Counted from the first letter of the stretch, positions 1-11,893 are shown. The stretch is DNA of 64,000 bases from Pseudo-nitzschia pungens (GCA_037355855.1 CM074769.1:310001-374000); one strand, 5' to 3'. A program made the numbers and translations. Notes: a model not told the origin generated them from the letters alone.

Positions 1-1198
1 AACCTTATTTCTACAATTACCGTTGAATGCTGTCGGAATGTGCTGTAGCTTACGTACGTTATGTTTAACCAACGTACAATAGGGTAATCTTATGTTTCAT
101 GACAATGAGAGTTCTTTATCTCTTTTCCTACGTCTCGCACGTACCAGTAAAGACCATACCTAACCTTACTTTTTTGTTCCCGCGGATAACCCATAGAGCT
201 GCAATGGTCATAATGTTTATCTTAAAATGCCTCAAAAAAATAGCGAAAACTATTATTTTTTCATCAATATTTATTTTTTGTGCAGAAGCCAACCTGCACG
301 TACTAAAATGGAAAATGGAGACCAGCAGCATCAATAGAGTCCTGGAGGTAGGAAAACCTCCTCGCACCACCACTCCCCAGCAAGAAGGACAAGGGGACTT
401 TTTTTAGCAGGTTTACCATATTGTTGTTCCCATTTGATGGCATGCAGAGCGAAGAAGATTTTTCATAGGAACACGCAAGAACTCGTTGAAAGTTTTAAGA
501 ATACTAATCGTATCCAACAAAGAGACAGCAACTGTTCGGCATGATTGTTGTTTATCATTCAGTTGGGCTTTTTTCTGTAGGTTAATAAGCTTCCGTAAAA
601 TATTTGCTTGCGAATCATTACTAGTACTAACAAGCAAGTACTGGTTGATACCTTGTTTGAATATTACTAGCATGATTACTACTACTAGGTACTTGTTTGT
701 AACAAGGGTTGAGAAGAGCAAGAAAGCTGGAAATACTGAGGACTCTCATTCGTTGGTGTAGCAAACTACTAGTACTATTATTACGTATAGCAGTAGATAC
801 ATGTACGATAGTAGAAGAAACCCTATGATGCGGTCTAGTTCACTTCGGATGTGTTTTATTAAAAACAGTATAGTGATACCTGCAACAAGCCCTGTTGTAA
901 AACAGCATTTTCACTTCGAAGCAATTTTTGATCGGTGCGTTTGAACACCACCCACTGATCTTTACGCCGTCGAAGGTCGAATCGAAAGTCCACCACTTAG
1001 ACTTTAGTCTCTATACTCTTCCGGGCTGGCATTCACACCATGCTGCCTTGTGACTATTGAAAAGAATTGGTCAGCATTGATTTTAAGTTTAAGGAGAGAA
1101 AAAAATATTTCTACTGCCGATTGAAAGTCAAAGGAAAGCATATTGCTCTAGTGAAGGGTTCTCGTATTGTCGCATATTCATAATTCAGTGGCAAGCTA
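1..1198. other. Intergenic, no supported gene
   Basis: AT-rich sequence with only short, overlapping, low-quality reading frames on both strands. It contains ACTAGT/TACTAC-type low-complexity runs near 620-690 and 760-800. The right part is the 3' flank of the phosphatase gene on the minus strand. I see no RNA gene. Confidence 0.6.
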
Positions 1199-2243
1199 CT
1201 AATTTGCGCCATCCTTGCTCTTCTCCAGACCCACATCGGGTTTAAAACTCTGAAAATGCACGGTCTGAGTACCATCTGCAGCATAATCGATGCATGTGAC
1301 ACTAGCCGTTGCTATGCCCAGACCTGCCATTTCTGCAGTCGGGATGCCAAGAGCTTCACTAAGCATGCTTCTTGTCACTTGCAAATGAGAAACGATAGCA
1401 GCGGTTCCACCAGCAGGCAAGCGTTCCAATACTTTGTCCCTATCTTCGAGCACCCGATTCTTAAGAAATTTGTACGATTCGCCACCCTCGGGAGTCGCAC
1501 TTTCGTCACATGCATCAAACTTGGCCATGGCTTCGACACCGATCTCTTCCTTTGTCAATCCGCACCACGATCCCCGATCAAGTTCTTTGAATCCGTTCAT
1601 TTTTACGACGGCTGCCTCTGTATCCTTTTGCGAGGCGAGAACTTGCTCCGCGCCATAGATTGCTCGTGATAGGGGACTGCTCACGACAAGATCTAGGTCG
1701 AATTGCTGGAGGTACATCGCCGCAGCCTTCGCTTCGGCTTCTCCGAGAGGCGATAGAGGAACATCCAATGCGCCGTAATACACCGGGCGATCTCCACCTG
1801 AATGTCATAAGTGATACCGTTGTAACGCGTGAGACGTGTTGACGTGGTAAAACTAATACCATTTGCAGGACACAATGGTGCTCTCAATGATGCCAAAGAT
1901 CGTCAGGGTTCCGATTTTTATCAGATGGATTTGTCGTCTTACCTGGATTGATGACTTCCCCGTGTCGAACGAGAAACAGTCTCTTCGAAGAACTTTCGAG
2001 CGAGGGGAGTTCAGGACCAACGATTTCATCGGTTGAAGTGGGTTCTATATTTGTTGCCGACAGTGAAGAGGTCACTCGCAATAACCCTGCTTTCGAGGTT
2101 GCCATCGCATTCCCTCCCAAGGATTTCGTGCGAATATCAAATGATGCTCTCTCTTTAGTTGCAAGCGATACAAAGGACTGCGCTCCGAAATCCATCCCAC
2201 TGAAGATCTGGCCAAGAAAGAAGATACATGCTGGTCGTTTCAT
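1199..2243 (-). CDS. Histidine phosphatase (phosphoglycerate-mutase-like) family protein, 2 exons
   Basis: Two exons, 2243-1943 and 1797-1199, with a 145-nt GT-AG intron (donor GTAAGA). Together they encode 299 aa. The splice joins VINPG to GDRPVYYG and completes the family N-terminal block. Family hallmarks seen: the RHGE motif (R93, H94, the phospho-accepting histidine), a second arginine block SSPLSRA, the acidic region LDRGSWCGLTKEEIG, and the second catalytic histidine in VSHLQVTR. Such enzymes remove or transfer phosphate on small molecules; the substrate (phosphoglycerate, alpha-ribazole phosphate or another) cannot be read from sequence. The first ~85 residues precede the domain and have no canonical diatom plastid motif. 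An internal methionine (MATSKAG, residue 47) is an alternative start. Confidence 0.88.
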
Positions 2244-3711
2244 CCTGTCATCGAAATAAATAAAGTCGTCGAGACGTGGGTATAGATTGAATCCTTCTTT
2301 TGAAGTCAGGTGTTCAACTGGAAAGAAATCGGTGACACCGTGTTGGCGGAGTAAAGTTCAATTCAACTCGTGGGCGTGTTGTCATTGAGCATGGAACGAA
2401 ACACAGGGCCTGAGTGCCGACCGACCTTACCTGCCGTATGAGAAAAAATGTGAGAATCCCGGTGCGTTCGAATTTGCGAGAGTTGAGAGAAGCTGAATCA
2501 ATCAATTTTGAGCTGAGAGAAACAAATACCGTACTCTTACCTTACAGTAAGTTACTAGTTCCAGCAACTTGCTAGTTTACTTCGTACTGGTACCGGTAGA
2601 GTAACCTGACTTCGTAATAGTGACGAGTGACGTGACACGTACTTTCGATTTTGTTGAGTGAGTCTTTCCACGAACGGAGTGATCGAAAAAGCACTTACGG
2701 GTCAAATCTTAGATTTTGAAAATTGTATTTTATCCCCCCAAATCTGGTTTCTTGGCACGTACTGGACACCCCTACCTAAAAAACCTTACCTACTGGTAAG
2801 ATCTTACTGTTCTGTGGGAGGATTAAATGAAAAATGACATACAATACGGTATCGGGAAGGTAAGATCTTAAGCTAACTTACTTCGTGCATGACTTCTTAC
2901 TTTTACTTCGACACACCATTTTGGTAATCAGATGATGATGAAGTAGTATCAAAGCCCCGGGGTTTTACGGTTAGCCTTACCGTAGGAAGATGAAACGTGA
3001 ACTCGTATAATATCGATGGTTTGGCGAGTCTTTCCGCGAATCAGACCAAGGAACCAATTTTTACTTAACAATCTAATCTTGACTTTAGAATACCCCCAGC
3101 ACATATTCACTTTTGTTTTCTCTTTCGCGAACTCGTGAGTGTTCCAGACAGGACAGTGCCTGATCTATTCCTCTCAATAAACAATGTCATTCTCCCCGAC
3201 TAGCCAGTACTTGAATCAACAGCGAGCTCTCGTACTGGTTCAGACGCTAGTTCAATGCAATGTTCCTTTGACGCCGAAGAACACTTCTTTCGTACCTAAA
3301 AAAACGCATCTGTTCGACAGCTGAATGTTACTTAAGACATTTTTAACCATCTGTGAATGCAAAATTACGCATGTCTTTTTGTTACTTACCATTGCTGTCA
3401 GATTACTTAAGTAATTTCTTCTAGGAGCAGAAGTGGCGCACAGCGACGTTTGAACGAGTACGGGAAATGCACTGAATCGAAATTCAATTTCAAAGTGATG
3501 TAAATAGACGTGCGTTCTTCTCTGGCACAACGACTTAGTCATGTTGAAATCATTGCGTAACCTTACCGGTAGAACGCCGTCTCTAGCGGAAAATTTGCAT
3601 TACGTTACATGTTCCGGTGTAGAAGAATCGAAAGAACTTGCTGGGCGTCGGTTGTTACAGTCACATTACAGAGAAATCCAAATACCTTTTTTCCACTAGG
3701 AAAAACGACCT
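2244..3711. other. Intergenic, no supported gene
   Basis: Promoter side of the phosphatase gene, then about 1.4 kb with no credible gene. It carries TACCGGTA palindromes at 2591 and 3564 and several GTAAGGTTA/TAACCTTAC words. Confidence 0.6.
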
Positions 3712-4122
3712 TTGCCTCATAAGCGACCTATCGTAACCATCATGATGGTACCAACAAACACTTGCCCAGCAACGAAAGCATTGGAGCTTCAACAGCACAA
3801 GATGACGTTAACCCGGGGGACGTTAGGACAAGGCAAAATCGACTCGAAGCTTTCTGGTCAATTCTTCAGACTAAATTTCGAAGAAGACGATCTGAGTGCG
3901 TTTCCAGTCATCGAATGGGACCCGAACGAAGACTCGGACTCTGATTCAAGCTCTATTCGAAGCATGGACTCTTGGAGCTCGGTTCTGGCCGACTTCGACT
4001 GTTCATTGGGCAAGCGAGGACGATGCTCCTCCAAGACATCATCCCGAAGACTCGTCCGCTCTAAGAAAATCAAGTCTGATCTATCTTCACTCGCCAGAGG
4101 TATTTCAGCTGGAACCGCATAA
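3712..4122 (+). CDS. Small acidic/serine-rich hypothetical protein
   Basis: Single 136-codon reading frame. I do not recognise the family. The central part has an aromatic-acidic block (FFRLNFEEDD, then FPVIEWDPNED), followed by a serine/aspartate run and a basic tail rich in RR, KK and SS. This is the kind of composition seen in small nuclear or regulatory proteins. Two further methionines near the N-terminus (MMVP, residues 11-12) are possible starts. It is isolated between the phosphatase gene and the Copia element. The skewed, ordered composition argues for a real protein, but there is no domain to anchor it and overlapping frames also stay open. Confidence 0.5.
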   Translation: MPHKRPIVTIMMVPTNTCPATKALELQQHKMTLTRGTLGQGKIDSKLSGQFFRLNFEEDDLSAFPVIEWDPNEDSDSDSSSIRSMDSWSSVLADFDCSLGKRGRCSSKTSSRRLVRSKKIKSDLSSLARGISAGTA

Positions 4123-5603
4123 TGCCGTTCCAAATTCACGGGGGCACACTCTGCTCATACGAACCCCCGCCCAAGTACTTTTTTTACTATCGCAAAATCA
4201 AAAACCGACGAATGCCATACCGTGCGACCATGATGCAATCCTTGTAACCAAATTGCTCTCAACTAGAAGTCGAAGACTCTTCGAAGCTGGCGCCATATAC
4301 CAACGCCAGTACCGTTCGTTACTCGCACCGAGGACAGTTCTTCAAATCAGAACCTTGTACAAAAACAAACCCAAACACCGTGTATATACCACACGCTCTC
4401 TCGTGAACGAATCTACTCAATGAACTTTAATTTTTACCGCTTTAAAGCATTTAGGGACTAACTCCAGTAATTAAAACAAAACCCTTGCTATTATTATTTT
4501 CCAAGTTCTATTGGAAGTATGTATCTCGTTGCGCATCCAATTGTTATGACACATACCGTATTTTCGCGGAATAAATCGCATTCTTTGTTAGCTGTTCCGT
4601 ACGAGAACAACCAAGAATCCAGCGGTTCCAGAATTTGTGCACAACAGTGTCAGCCGTATGTCGTGTGCCAACAGCAACAGCAGAAGTGAATCTGCCAAAG
4701 AAAAAGGTCTCCCAGAAAGTATCACCACAGCGCATGCCATACCCCAGGTCTACTATCGTAAAACGGTATTTAAACATAGAAATTGATGCCATGCGGCATT
4801 TCTAGCAAATAAGACCTCCCAATGTACCAGCAACAGAAAGAGAATACTACAGTACATCCAATAAGAAAAACAAGGTTGAATTGCTGTGTTGAGTGTCTAC
4901 AGGAAGCACCAATTACTACGCATCCAATGTCACATAGTACCGTTTTTTTACATTAAGTTACCGGCAGGAATCCACCAGTCGACGCGCCACTTCGTCATAG
5001 AGCTTCTCAGTTACGTGTATCCAATAGTAATCATCATGATGGTAAGTCTCACCAAGTGAAGAACATACTTGTACTAGTACACTAATTAACGGGGACGCTG
5101 TGTTTTTGTAGTTTGGAGCAACGGAAATTGAGGGGGGTTGGGGGGCAAAAAAAGAAATTTGCGAGTGAGATGAACAGGAATTTGAAGTCACCAAAGGAAT
5201 TTTTGGGGCTGACCAACATTCCCGGTAGGTAAATTCTGTCACCCAACGGATTGATGATCGGATTAAGGTGTTACCTCCGACCTGCCTCCGACAAGGATAG
5301 TGGGTAAGTTACGAGTAATCTTACGAGCAGGAACCGATATTACCAAGAATTATAAGTTGAGAGAAAGTTATCTCTTACCGGTACATACCTCCCGTAACTG
5401 GTAACCTTACTCTTACTCCTTCGTAAGGTTACCGGTATTCGTAACCTTACCTGGTACTCGTACACTAAGGTTACTCGTACTGTGGATTCAACTTGTGCAC
5501 GCAAACGAGAACCCACAATAATTGAAATTACGAGTACGTAACTTAACCTTACCACATACCGGGAGTAAATCTTACTTGCAAGAGAGACGAGTAAGGCTTA
5601 CTG
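4123..5603. other. Intergenic, no supported gene
   Basis: Flank of the Copia element. The last 300 bp are dense in GTAACCTTAC/GTAAGGTTAC words with TACCGGTA palindromes at 5376 and 5430. The target-site duplication TACTG lies at 5599-5603. Confidence 0.6.
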
Positions 5604-5961
5604 TGTCGGAAATGGTATAATAATATTCGACGAACAACGATTGTGTGAAGGTACAATTGGTACAAAGATATCGTATGAGTTGAATATGGCAAAACATTGA
5701 GATTCATTGCATGTAGTAAGCAGATGGCAGTGGATGATGACATTGATGATGCATTGTCAGAAAGATACATCCGCCACCAACTGCGACCAACTGCGACATG
5801 AAGAATTGATCTGTTACAATAGTAATGAGAGAGAGATATTGTCCATCTGATGATCAATTCTCATTCTTTTTGAATAATCTAGTCAATAGAGTAATATCAT
5901 TCAAATACAACTTTTTAAGACTTGGTAGGATTATCGTGATCGATACCCTATCCAATCAACA
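5604..5961 (+). repeat. 5' LTR of the Copia element
   Basis: 358-bp direct repeat with TG...CA ends, matching 11536-11893. It presumably carries the element promoter. A short antisense reading frame lies inside both LTRs and is a by-product of the duplication. Confidence 0.95.
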
Positions 5962-6063
5962 TTATTCAAAAAGGAAGATTAGCGTTAGGCCTACAGTCAA
6001 AGATACCGTACCTAACCTACGTACCGTCTACTGACAAAGATACCACTTCAACCACCTACCAAC

Positions 6064-9000
6064 ATGGAACTTAAACCCACCAACACTGACTCAAGCAAGT
6101 CACCCAGCCCCCAACAAGGGGGCCGTGCTACCGGCAATGCCAACTCGTCCAACGCGACTAACCCGAAGAAGTCGGGATCAAGCACTGGATCAGGAAGCAA
6201 GCACCCTGAATCCAAGAAGTTTGTTGGACACAACCAGGACGAGCTTAAGGGGGTCCTCATCGCTGAGGATGCCGGACCAAAGGCATTTGCTGAACTGTGG
6301 GAGCGACTGCAAACCATGGGTGGGTCCAAATATGTGCCCAAGGTGGGAACCTCGATTGAGAATCTCAAGCGATACACCAGGAAGGATTTTACTCCATCCA
6401 AGGTCTCGAAGGCGGACTACACCACATCCAAGGAGGATGAGAACGGCAAGGTTGTAGAGGAAGAGGACACCGAGCTCAAACAGGTGCTCATGGACATGTA
6501 CAAGGAAGAACTAAAGATCAAAGCAGAGGAATGGATTGAATACGATCGCGACATGGAGAAGATGTACCGGGTTACCCTGGGTCAAGTCGACGAGGGTATG
6601 AAGGCCAAGCTCAAGGGTCACGCAGATTGGAAGGACATATCCACCTCGAAGTGTGTGATCAAACTGCTGAAGCTACTCAGAACCATGTGTTACCAATCAA
6701 GCCGGACCAAGGTGCACCCCCCAACCAACCTGCTCCGTGCTCTCCGGAAGCTCATCTGTACCCAACAGCGCGGTGTGGAACCGGCACTTTATGTCAAGAC
6801 TATTAAGGAGAACTACGAGGTTGTAAAGTCCCTCGGCGGAGGCATTATTTGTAAGGCACTCTTCGACTATGAGATCAGTGTCAACGCAATTTATGGTGCG
6901 AAATACTCCACCTACCAGGACTACCTCGAAACCCCAACGGCAATCGAAAAATCGATCGACCGCGCCATGGAGCAGCGATTTCTTGCGACCATCATTGTGG
7001 AGGGCAGTGACGACGACTCGTCGTCGGCATCCCTGAAGCATACTTTGGGTAACAACTACACTCTCGCTAGTGACCAATACCCTGCAACTCCAGCGTCGGC
7101 GCTCGACATGCTCAACGCGTTCAAGGTGACGAAGCGCACCACCACACGGCGCACCGGGACCGGTGGCACGCCGAATGCTTCGAGCAATTCGGGGCAAGGT
7201 GCTCGCTCTCGCAATAACGGTCGGGGCCCCGCTGAAGGGAAAACGTCCCTCGACACGGCCGCCTTCGCCCAAACAGTTACGGCGCGCCCGCCCTCGTTCG
7301 CCAATGACCCAACCAATCGCCAATTGCTGGTCACCGCCGTCGCCAACGGAGATCACTTTGGAAACGAATCCCATCAGTTCTTCCAGCTTGGCGTGGTTCA
7401 CCACGGGGACCCACCATCTGTGTCCCACCTATTCGTGACTTCCGGGTCTGCCGGCCGCTCGCCCGATGGGTCTTCGATCGCCTCGTCGACCGACGACTCC
7501 TCCGCCGACACCTCGGCCGACCCCAACAGTCTCCCGGGGCTCGTTCCCCGGTTCGATCCGGCATATGATAGCAGCGATGATGATTCTTCCGTCGCTGCTA
7601 ATGATATCATCGACATCGACAGCTGGCCATATCCATCATCTACCACTAACTCCAGGAGTGACCATGATTCGAAATCGAAATCTTTATGGAGCCAGCAAGA
7701 AAATGACGCAAATCGCACAAACTGCACGCTGACTACATCTAACAACACATTTAAGTACACCACAGGCGTCAAACAACTACTTGCGCAATCCAATCAGTCG
7801 ACAATCGACCCAAACTGGATTCTCCTTGATAGCGAGTCATCCATCAACCTCATTGTCAATCCAAACCTGGTGACCAACATCCGAACAGCGGCGAATGGGC
7901 AATACATGACAATTCATTGTAACTCCGGAACAGCCAAGACGAACAAACAAGCAACCTTGCCGGGCTTCGGCGATGTGTGGTTCTATCCAGATGGAATTGC
8001 CAATGTACTTTCACTCGCACTGGTATCCGACCAATATCGAGTGACCATGGACACTGCTGTGGATAATGCCATATATGTCCATCGAGCAGATTCATCTATA
8101 CGAAAGTTCCAACGGTCGAATTGCAACCTGTACTATTGTGACATGAGCAACAACTCGGGGAATGTACTCGCAATGGATACTGCACTCGAAAAGGAACAAT
8201 CATTCTCCAAGCTGGACCAACGTCGCGCAAAGAAAGCAAGAGATCTACAAGAGGCACTCGGCTTCCCAACAAAGGAAGCACTCATCAAGATGATTGACAA
8301 CAACCTCATAAAGAATTGCCCCGTGTCGCGCAGAGACGTACTCATCATGGACGAGATCTATGGGAAGCACGCCAGCATAATCAAAGGGAGCAGCGTTCGC
8401 AAACAGGCGCAGCATACCCATGAAGACATATCACCCGTACCAGAAGACATCCTTAAACGCTATCGCAATGTGACCATGTTCGTCGATATAATCACAGTAA
8501 ATGGCATAATGTTCCTGGTGACCATCTCCCGGCACCTCAGGTTCAGAACGGCAGTGGCAATCACCAACATGAAGCTCGGTACACTTCTCAAGCACGTGAA
8601 GGCAGCAATTGGCCAGTATGCCAGCCGCGGGTTCAAGGTGACCCAGATTCATGCAGACAACCAATTTGAATGCCTGAAGAATGACCTCATATCCATGCAC
8701 GAACCCATTTCGGTTCACTGTGTACCAGCCGGGCAACATGAGCCGACCATTGAAAGAAGCAACAGGACTCTGAAGGAAAGCATTCGATGTGTCATCAACC
8801 ATATTCCGGTGCGCAAGCTGCCAAAGCGATGCCTAATAGAACTTGTGTACGCATCAACCTTTTGGTTAAACTGTAGAACAGTGGGGGTATGCGAGACAAT
8901 GTCAACGCGAGAACTAATGACCGGAATTCCATGCGACGCGAGGAGGGACGGGAAGTTCCAATACCTGCAGTATATGCAGGCACACTTGGAGCAAACCGAC

Positions 9001-11511
9001 AATTCAATGAAGCCCAGGACTACCGACGCAGTCTATCTTCGACCCACAGGGCAGCTCACCGGTGGGTTCTACGCCTTCGACGTAAACACGGGGCACCGAA
9101 TTCATCGTCAGCGAGGCACACCGTTACCCATGCCAACAGCGGTCATTCAGAAGCTCGAGGATATCGCCAAGAAACAAGCAATGCCGGACGGCGTGCTTTT
9201 CGGCGATGCTCAAGGACTGTCGACCATCATGGACATCGCTGACGACGGATCCCTCAGCGATGATAACGCCTCTGACTGTACCTACAGTCAACACAGCGAC
9301 GCGGATGACGACGCCAGTGAACTAACTGGGGTGATACAAGAAGAACAAGCAATCGCTGAATCGCAGGAGGAACGGTCCGACTCAATTTCAACAGGTACAA
9401 GTGAAAACCTTAACAAAGCAGGAGTGAATAACCTGGACAAAGCAGGAGTGAGTAACGATGAGGATGCTCAGGAGGAAACTGAAGAGGCAATCGCTGAGTC
9501 CAACGAACCAACAGTTGAGGACCATAAGCCGGAGTATGAACCACCAACCCTACGCGCCAGAGTCGCAAGAACACACAACAAATTTACAATCGACGATGGG
9601 TACGAGTCCACCTACCACGAACGGTCATTCTTCACAGCAGGGTATCGTAACGCCGTTGAATCAATTGCAAAACAGAATGAGAGGGTGTTACTCGTCGCCA
9701 ACGCCATAGAACATTACAACAACCTGGATGCATCGCAAGTAACGAAACAGTATGGCGTCAACCAGGGCATTAAGATTTTTGGCGAGGAAGGAGTCGACGC
9801 AGTGCTCAAGGAGCTGCAACAACTTCATGATAGGGGCGTCATACGGGTGTTGGAACCAAGCGAAGTAACCAAGGAGGTAGTTCAGCAAGCACTACAATAT
9901 TTAATGTTCCTCAAGCGGAAACGCACTGGAAAGATCAAGGGCCGCGGGTGTGCTGACGGAAGGCCACAACGAGAGTTCATATCGAAGGAGGATTCGACCT
10001 CGCCAACTGTGTCCTTGTATGCTCTAATGTTATCATGCTTAATAGACGCAATCGAGGGACGAGACGTTGCGACCGTTGACATACCGGGAGCGTTTTTGCA
10101 GACCGACATGCCCGAGGGGGAGAACGTCTACATCAAACTTGATGGGACAATGGCAGAGCTACTTTGCCGGGTGGAACCAGGTACCTACCGGCCGAATTTG
10201 CTACAACAAAGGGGCAGAAAGGTGCTCTACGGCAAGGCCATGAAAGCCATTTATGGAACAGTCAGGGCAGCTCTCCTCTTCTGGGAGAAATTGTCAGGGA
10301 AACTATTAGAATGGGGCTTCCAGAGGAATCCATACGATATGTGTACCGTGAACAAGATGATTAACGGGAAGCAATGCACGATAGTGTGGCATGTTGATGA
10401 CCTCAAGATCTCCCATGTAGATCCGGATGTCGTGACCCGGATTATAAACGATTTAAATAAAGAGTTTGGGAAGATTAGCCCATTAACAGAAACCCGGGGC
10501 AAGGTCCATGACTACGTTGGAATGACCATCGACTACACGGATAAAGGTAAAGTGAAGTTCACAATGTTCGATTATATTGAAGATATCCTACAGGGCCTAC
10601 CGAAGGAGTTGGATGGGTGTGAGGCGGTCACACCGGGTGCCGATCACCTGTTCAAGGTCAATCCGAATGCGGAGAAGTTGTCAGAGCCAAGGGCAGAGCA
10701 ATTCCATCGATATGTGGCAAAATTGTTGTTTGCCTCAAAGCGTGCTCGGCCGGACATTCAAACCGCGGTGGCATATTTATGCACCAGGGTGAAGGGACCA
10801 GACGTTGATGATGAAAAGAAGCTGAAAAGGGTCCTCAGTTACCTCAAAGAGACACGATTTCTCCCACTAGTTTTGGGGTGGGACGAAACCGGAACAGTCA
10901 AATGGTACGTCGACGCAGCGTTTGCAGTACACGATGATATGCGCAGCCACTCAGGCGGAATGATGACGCTTGGACAAGGAGCGGTGATGTCCGTCTCCAC
11001 GAAGCAAAAGCTCAATACCAAGAGTTCGACCGAGGCGGAAGTGGTTGGAGTCGACGACAACATGAACTTCATCTGCTGGGCAAGATACTTCCTTATCGCA
11101 CAGGGACAGCATGTCCGGGACAACGTGGCTCCGGACACGAAAGCAGAAGATGCGCCAGTTCTTGGGGAAAGGAACATCCTTTACCAGGACAATGAAAGCT
11201 CCATGCGGTTGGAAAGGAACGGGAAGGCGTCCAGCACCAAGCGGACTCGTCACATCAATATCCGATACTTCTTTGTGACCGATCGTGTTGCAAAAGGGAA
11301 GGTTACTATCGAGTACTGCCCTACGAAGGAGATGATCGCCGACTATTACACCAAGCCATTGCAGGGGTCTTTGTTTCGAAAGTTTCGTGATACCATCATG
11401 GGTATTACACAGGATGATTACAACCACTACAAGCAAGTGTATTGTCAAGCAAAGGCAGCAAGGTCTAATTCGAGTGGTGTGGTCGTGCAGAACACACGTA
11501 CCGTTGGGTAG
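6064..11511 (+). CDS. Copia Gag-Pol polyprotein
   Basis: 1815 aa in one frame with no stop. Order seen: Gag-like region (about 1-400), low-complexity Ser/Asp linker, aspartic protease (LLDSESS, D589), integrase core with D808, D865 and E897, reverse transcriptase (DIPGAFLQ, YGTVRAALLFWE, catalytic VDD at 1444-1446), and RNase H (D1617, STEAE, ending near TKPLQG). Between protease and integrase there is an LQ-ALG-P...NCPVS block of the kind found in diatom CoDi elements rather than a clean HHCC finger. Unusual: the protease shows D-S-E instead of D-S/T-G, and I find no CCHC zinc knuckle in Gag. Start chosen at the first ATG, 102 nt after the 5' LTR. Intact throughout. Confidence 0.96.
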   Translation: MELKPTNTDSSKSPSPQQGGRATGNANSSNATNPKKSGSSTGSGSKHPESKKFVGHNQDELKGVLIAEDAGPKAFAELWERLQTMGGSKYVPKVGTSIENLKRYTRKDFTPSKVSKADYTTSKEDENGKVVEEEDTELKQVLMDMYKEELKIKAEEWIEYDRDMEKMYRVTLGQVDEGMKAKLKGHADWKDISTSKCVIKLLKLLRTMCYQSSRTKVHPPTNLLRALRKLICTQQRGVEPALYVKTIKENYEVVKSLGGGIICKALFDYEISVNAIYGAKYSTYQDYLETPTAIEKSIDRAMEQRFLATIIVEGSDDDSSSASLKHTLGNNYTLASDQYPATPASALDMLNAFKVTKRTTTRRTGTGGTPNASSNSGQGARSRNNGRGPAEGKTSLDTAAFAQTVTARPPSFANDPTNRQLLVTAVANGDHFGNESHQFFQLGVVHHGDPPSVSHLFVTSGSAGRSPDGSSIASSTDDSSADTSADPNSLPGLVPRFDPAYDSSDDDSSVAANDIIDIDSWPYPSSTTNSRSDHDSKSKSLWSQQENDANRTNCTLTTSNNTFKYTTGVKQLLAQSNQSTIDPNWILLDSESSINLIVNPNLVTNIRTAANGQYMTIHCNSGTAKTNKQATLPGFGDVWFYPDGIANVLSLALVSDQYRVTMDTAVDNAIYVHRADSSIRKFQRSNCNLYYCDMSNNSGNVLAMDTALEKEQSFSKLDQRRAKKARDLQEALGFPTKEALIKMIDNNLIKNCPVSRRDVLIMDEIYGKHASIIKGSSVRKQAQHTHEDISPVPEDILKRYRNVTMFVDIITVNGIMFLVTISRHLRFRTAVAITNMKLGTLLKHVKAAIGQYASRGFKVTQIHADNQFECLKNDLISMHEPISVHCVPAGQHEPTIERSNRTLKESIRCVINHIPVRKLPKRCLIELVYASTFWLNCRTVGVCETMSTRELMTGIPCDARRDGKFQYLQYMQAHLEQTDNSMKPRTTDAVYLRPTGQLTGGFYAFDVNTGHRIHRQRGTPLPMPTAVIQKLEDIAKKQAMPDGVLFGDAQGLSTIMDIADDGSLSDDNASDCTYSQHSDADDDASELTGVIQEEQAIAESQEERSDSISTGTSENLNKAGVNNLDKAGVSNDEDAQEETEEAIAESNEPTVEDHKPEYEPPTLRARVARTHNKFTIDDGYESTYHERSFFTAGYRNAVESIAKQNERVLLVANAIEHYNNLDASQVTKQYGVNQGIKIFGEEGVDAVLKELQQLHDRGVIRVLEPSEVTKEVVQQALQYLMFLKRKRTGKIKGRGCADGRPQREFISKEDSTSPTVSLYALMLSCLIDAIEGRDVATVDIPGAFLQTDMPEGENVYIKLDGTMAELLCRVEPGTYRPNLLQQRGRKVLYGKAMKAIYGTVRAALLFWEKLSGKLLEWGFQRNPYDMCTVNKMINGKQCTIVWHVDDLKISHVDPDVVTRIINDLNKEFGKISPLTETRGKVHDYVGMTIDYTDKGKVKFTMFDYIEDILQGLPKELDGCEAVTPGADHLFKVNPNAEKLSEPRAEQFHRYVAKLLFASKRARPDIQTAVAYLCTRVKGPDVDDEKKLKRVLSYLKETRFLPLVLGWDETGTVKWYVDAAFAVHDDMRSHSGGMMTLGQGAVMSVSTKQKLNTKSSTEAEVVGVDDNMNFICWARYFLIAQGQHVRDNVAPDTKAEDAPVLGERNILYQDNESSMRLERNGKASSTKRTRHINIRYFFVTDRVAKGKVTIEYCPTKEMIADYYTKPLQGSLFRKFRDTIMGITQDDYNHYKQVYCQAKAARSNSSGVVVQNTRTVG

Positions 11512-11535
11512 GCATCCTACATGACCACAGGAGTG

Positions 11536-11893
11536 TGTCGGAAATGGTATAATAATATTCGACGAACAACGATTGTGTGAAGGTACAATTGGTACAAAGA
11601 TATCGTATGAGTTGAATATGGCAAAACATTGAGATTCATTGCATGTAGTAAGCAGATGGCAGTGGATGATGACATTGATGATGCATTGTCAGAAAGATAC
11701 ATCCGCCACCAACTGCGACCAACTGCGACATGAAGAATTGATCTGTTACAATAGTAATGAGAGAGAGATATTGTCCATCTGATGATCAATTCTCATTCTT
11801 TTTGAATAATCTAGTCAATAGAGTAATATCATTCAAATACAACTTTTTAAGACTTGGTAGGATTATCGTGATCGATACCCTATCCAATCAACA
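11536..11893 (+). repeat. 3' LTR of the Copia element
   Basis: 358-bp copy of the 5' LTR starting 24 nt after the gag-pol stop and followed by the second TACTG duplication. No mismatch to the 5' LTR was seen by eye. Confidence 0.95.

Larger units (their letters stand above)
5604..11893 (+). mobile_element. Complete Ty1/Copia (CoDi-like) LTR retrotransposon
   Basis: A 6.29-kb element bounded by two 358-bp direct LTRs that start TGTCGG and end AACA. It is flanked by the 5-bp duplication TACTG (5599-5603 and 11894-11898). The interior holds one uninterrupted 1815-codon gag-pol frame. The order protease, integrase, reverse transcriptase, RNase H defines Copia. By eye the two LTRs match along their full length, so the insertion is recent and the copy may still be able to move (inference). 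Confidence 0.96.

Noticed and set aside
5549..5857. Antisense frames in both LTRs of the Copia element (also 11517-11789)
   Set aside because: Identical only because the LTR is duplicated; no recognisable domain.
6697..7428. 243-codon antisense frame within Copia gag
   Set aside because: Opposite strand of the Gag coding region; no motif.
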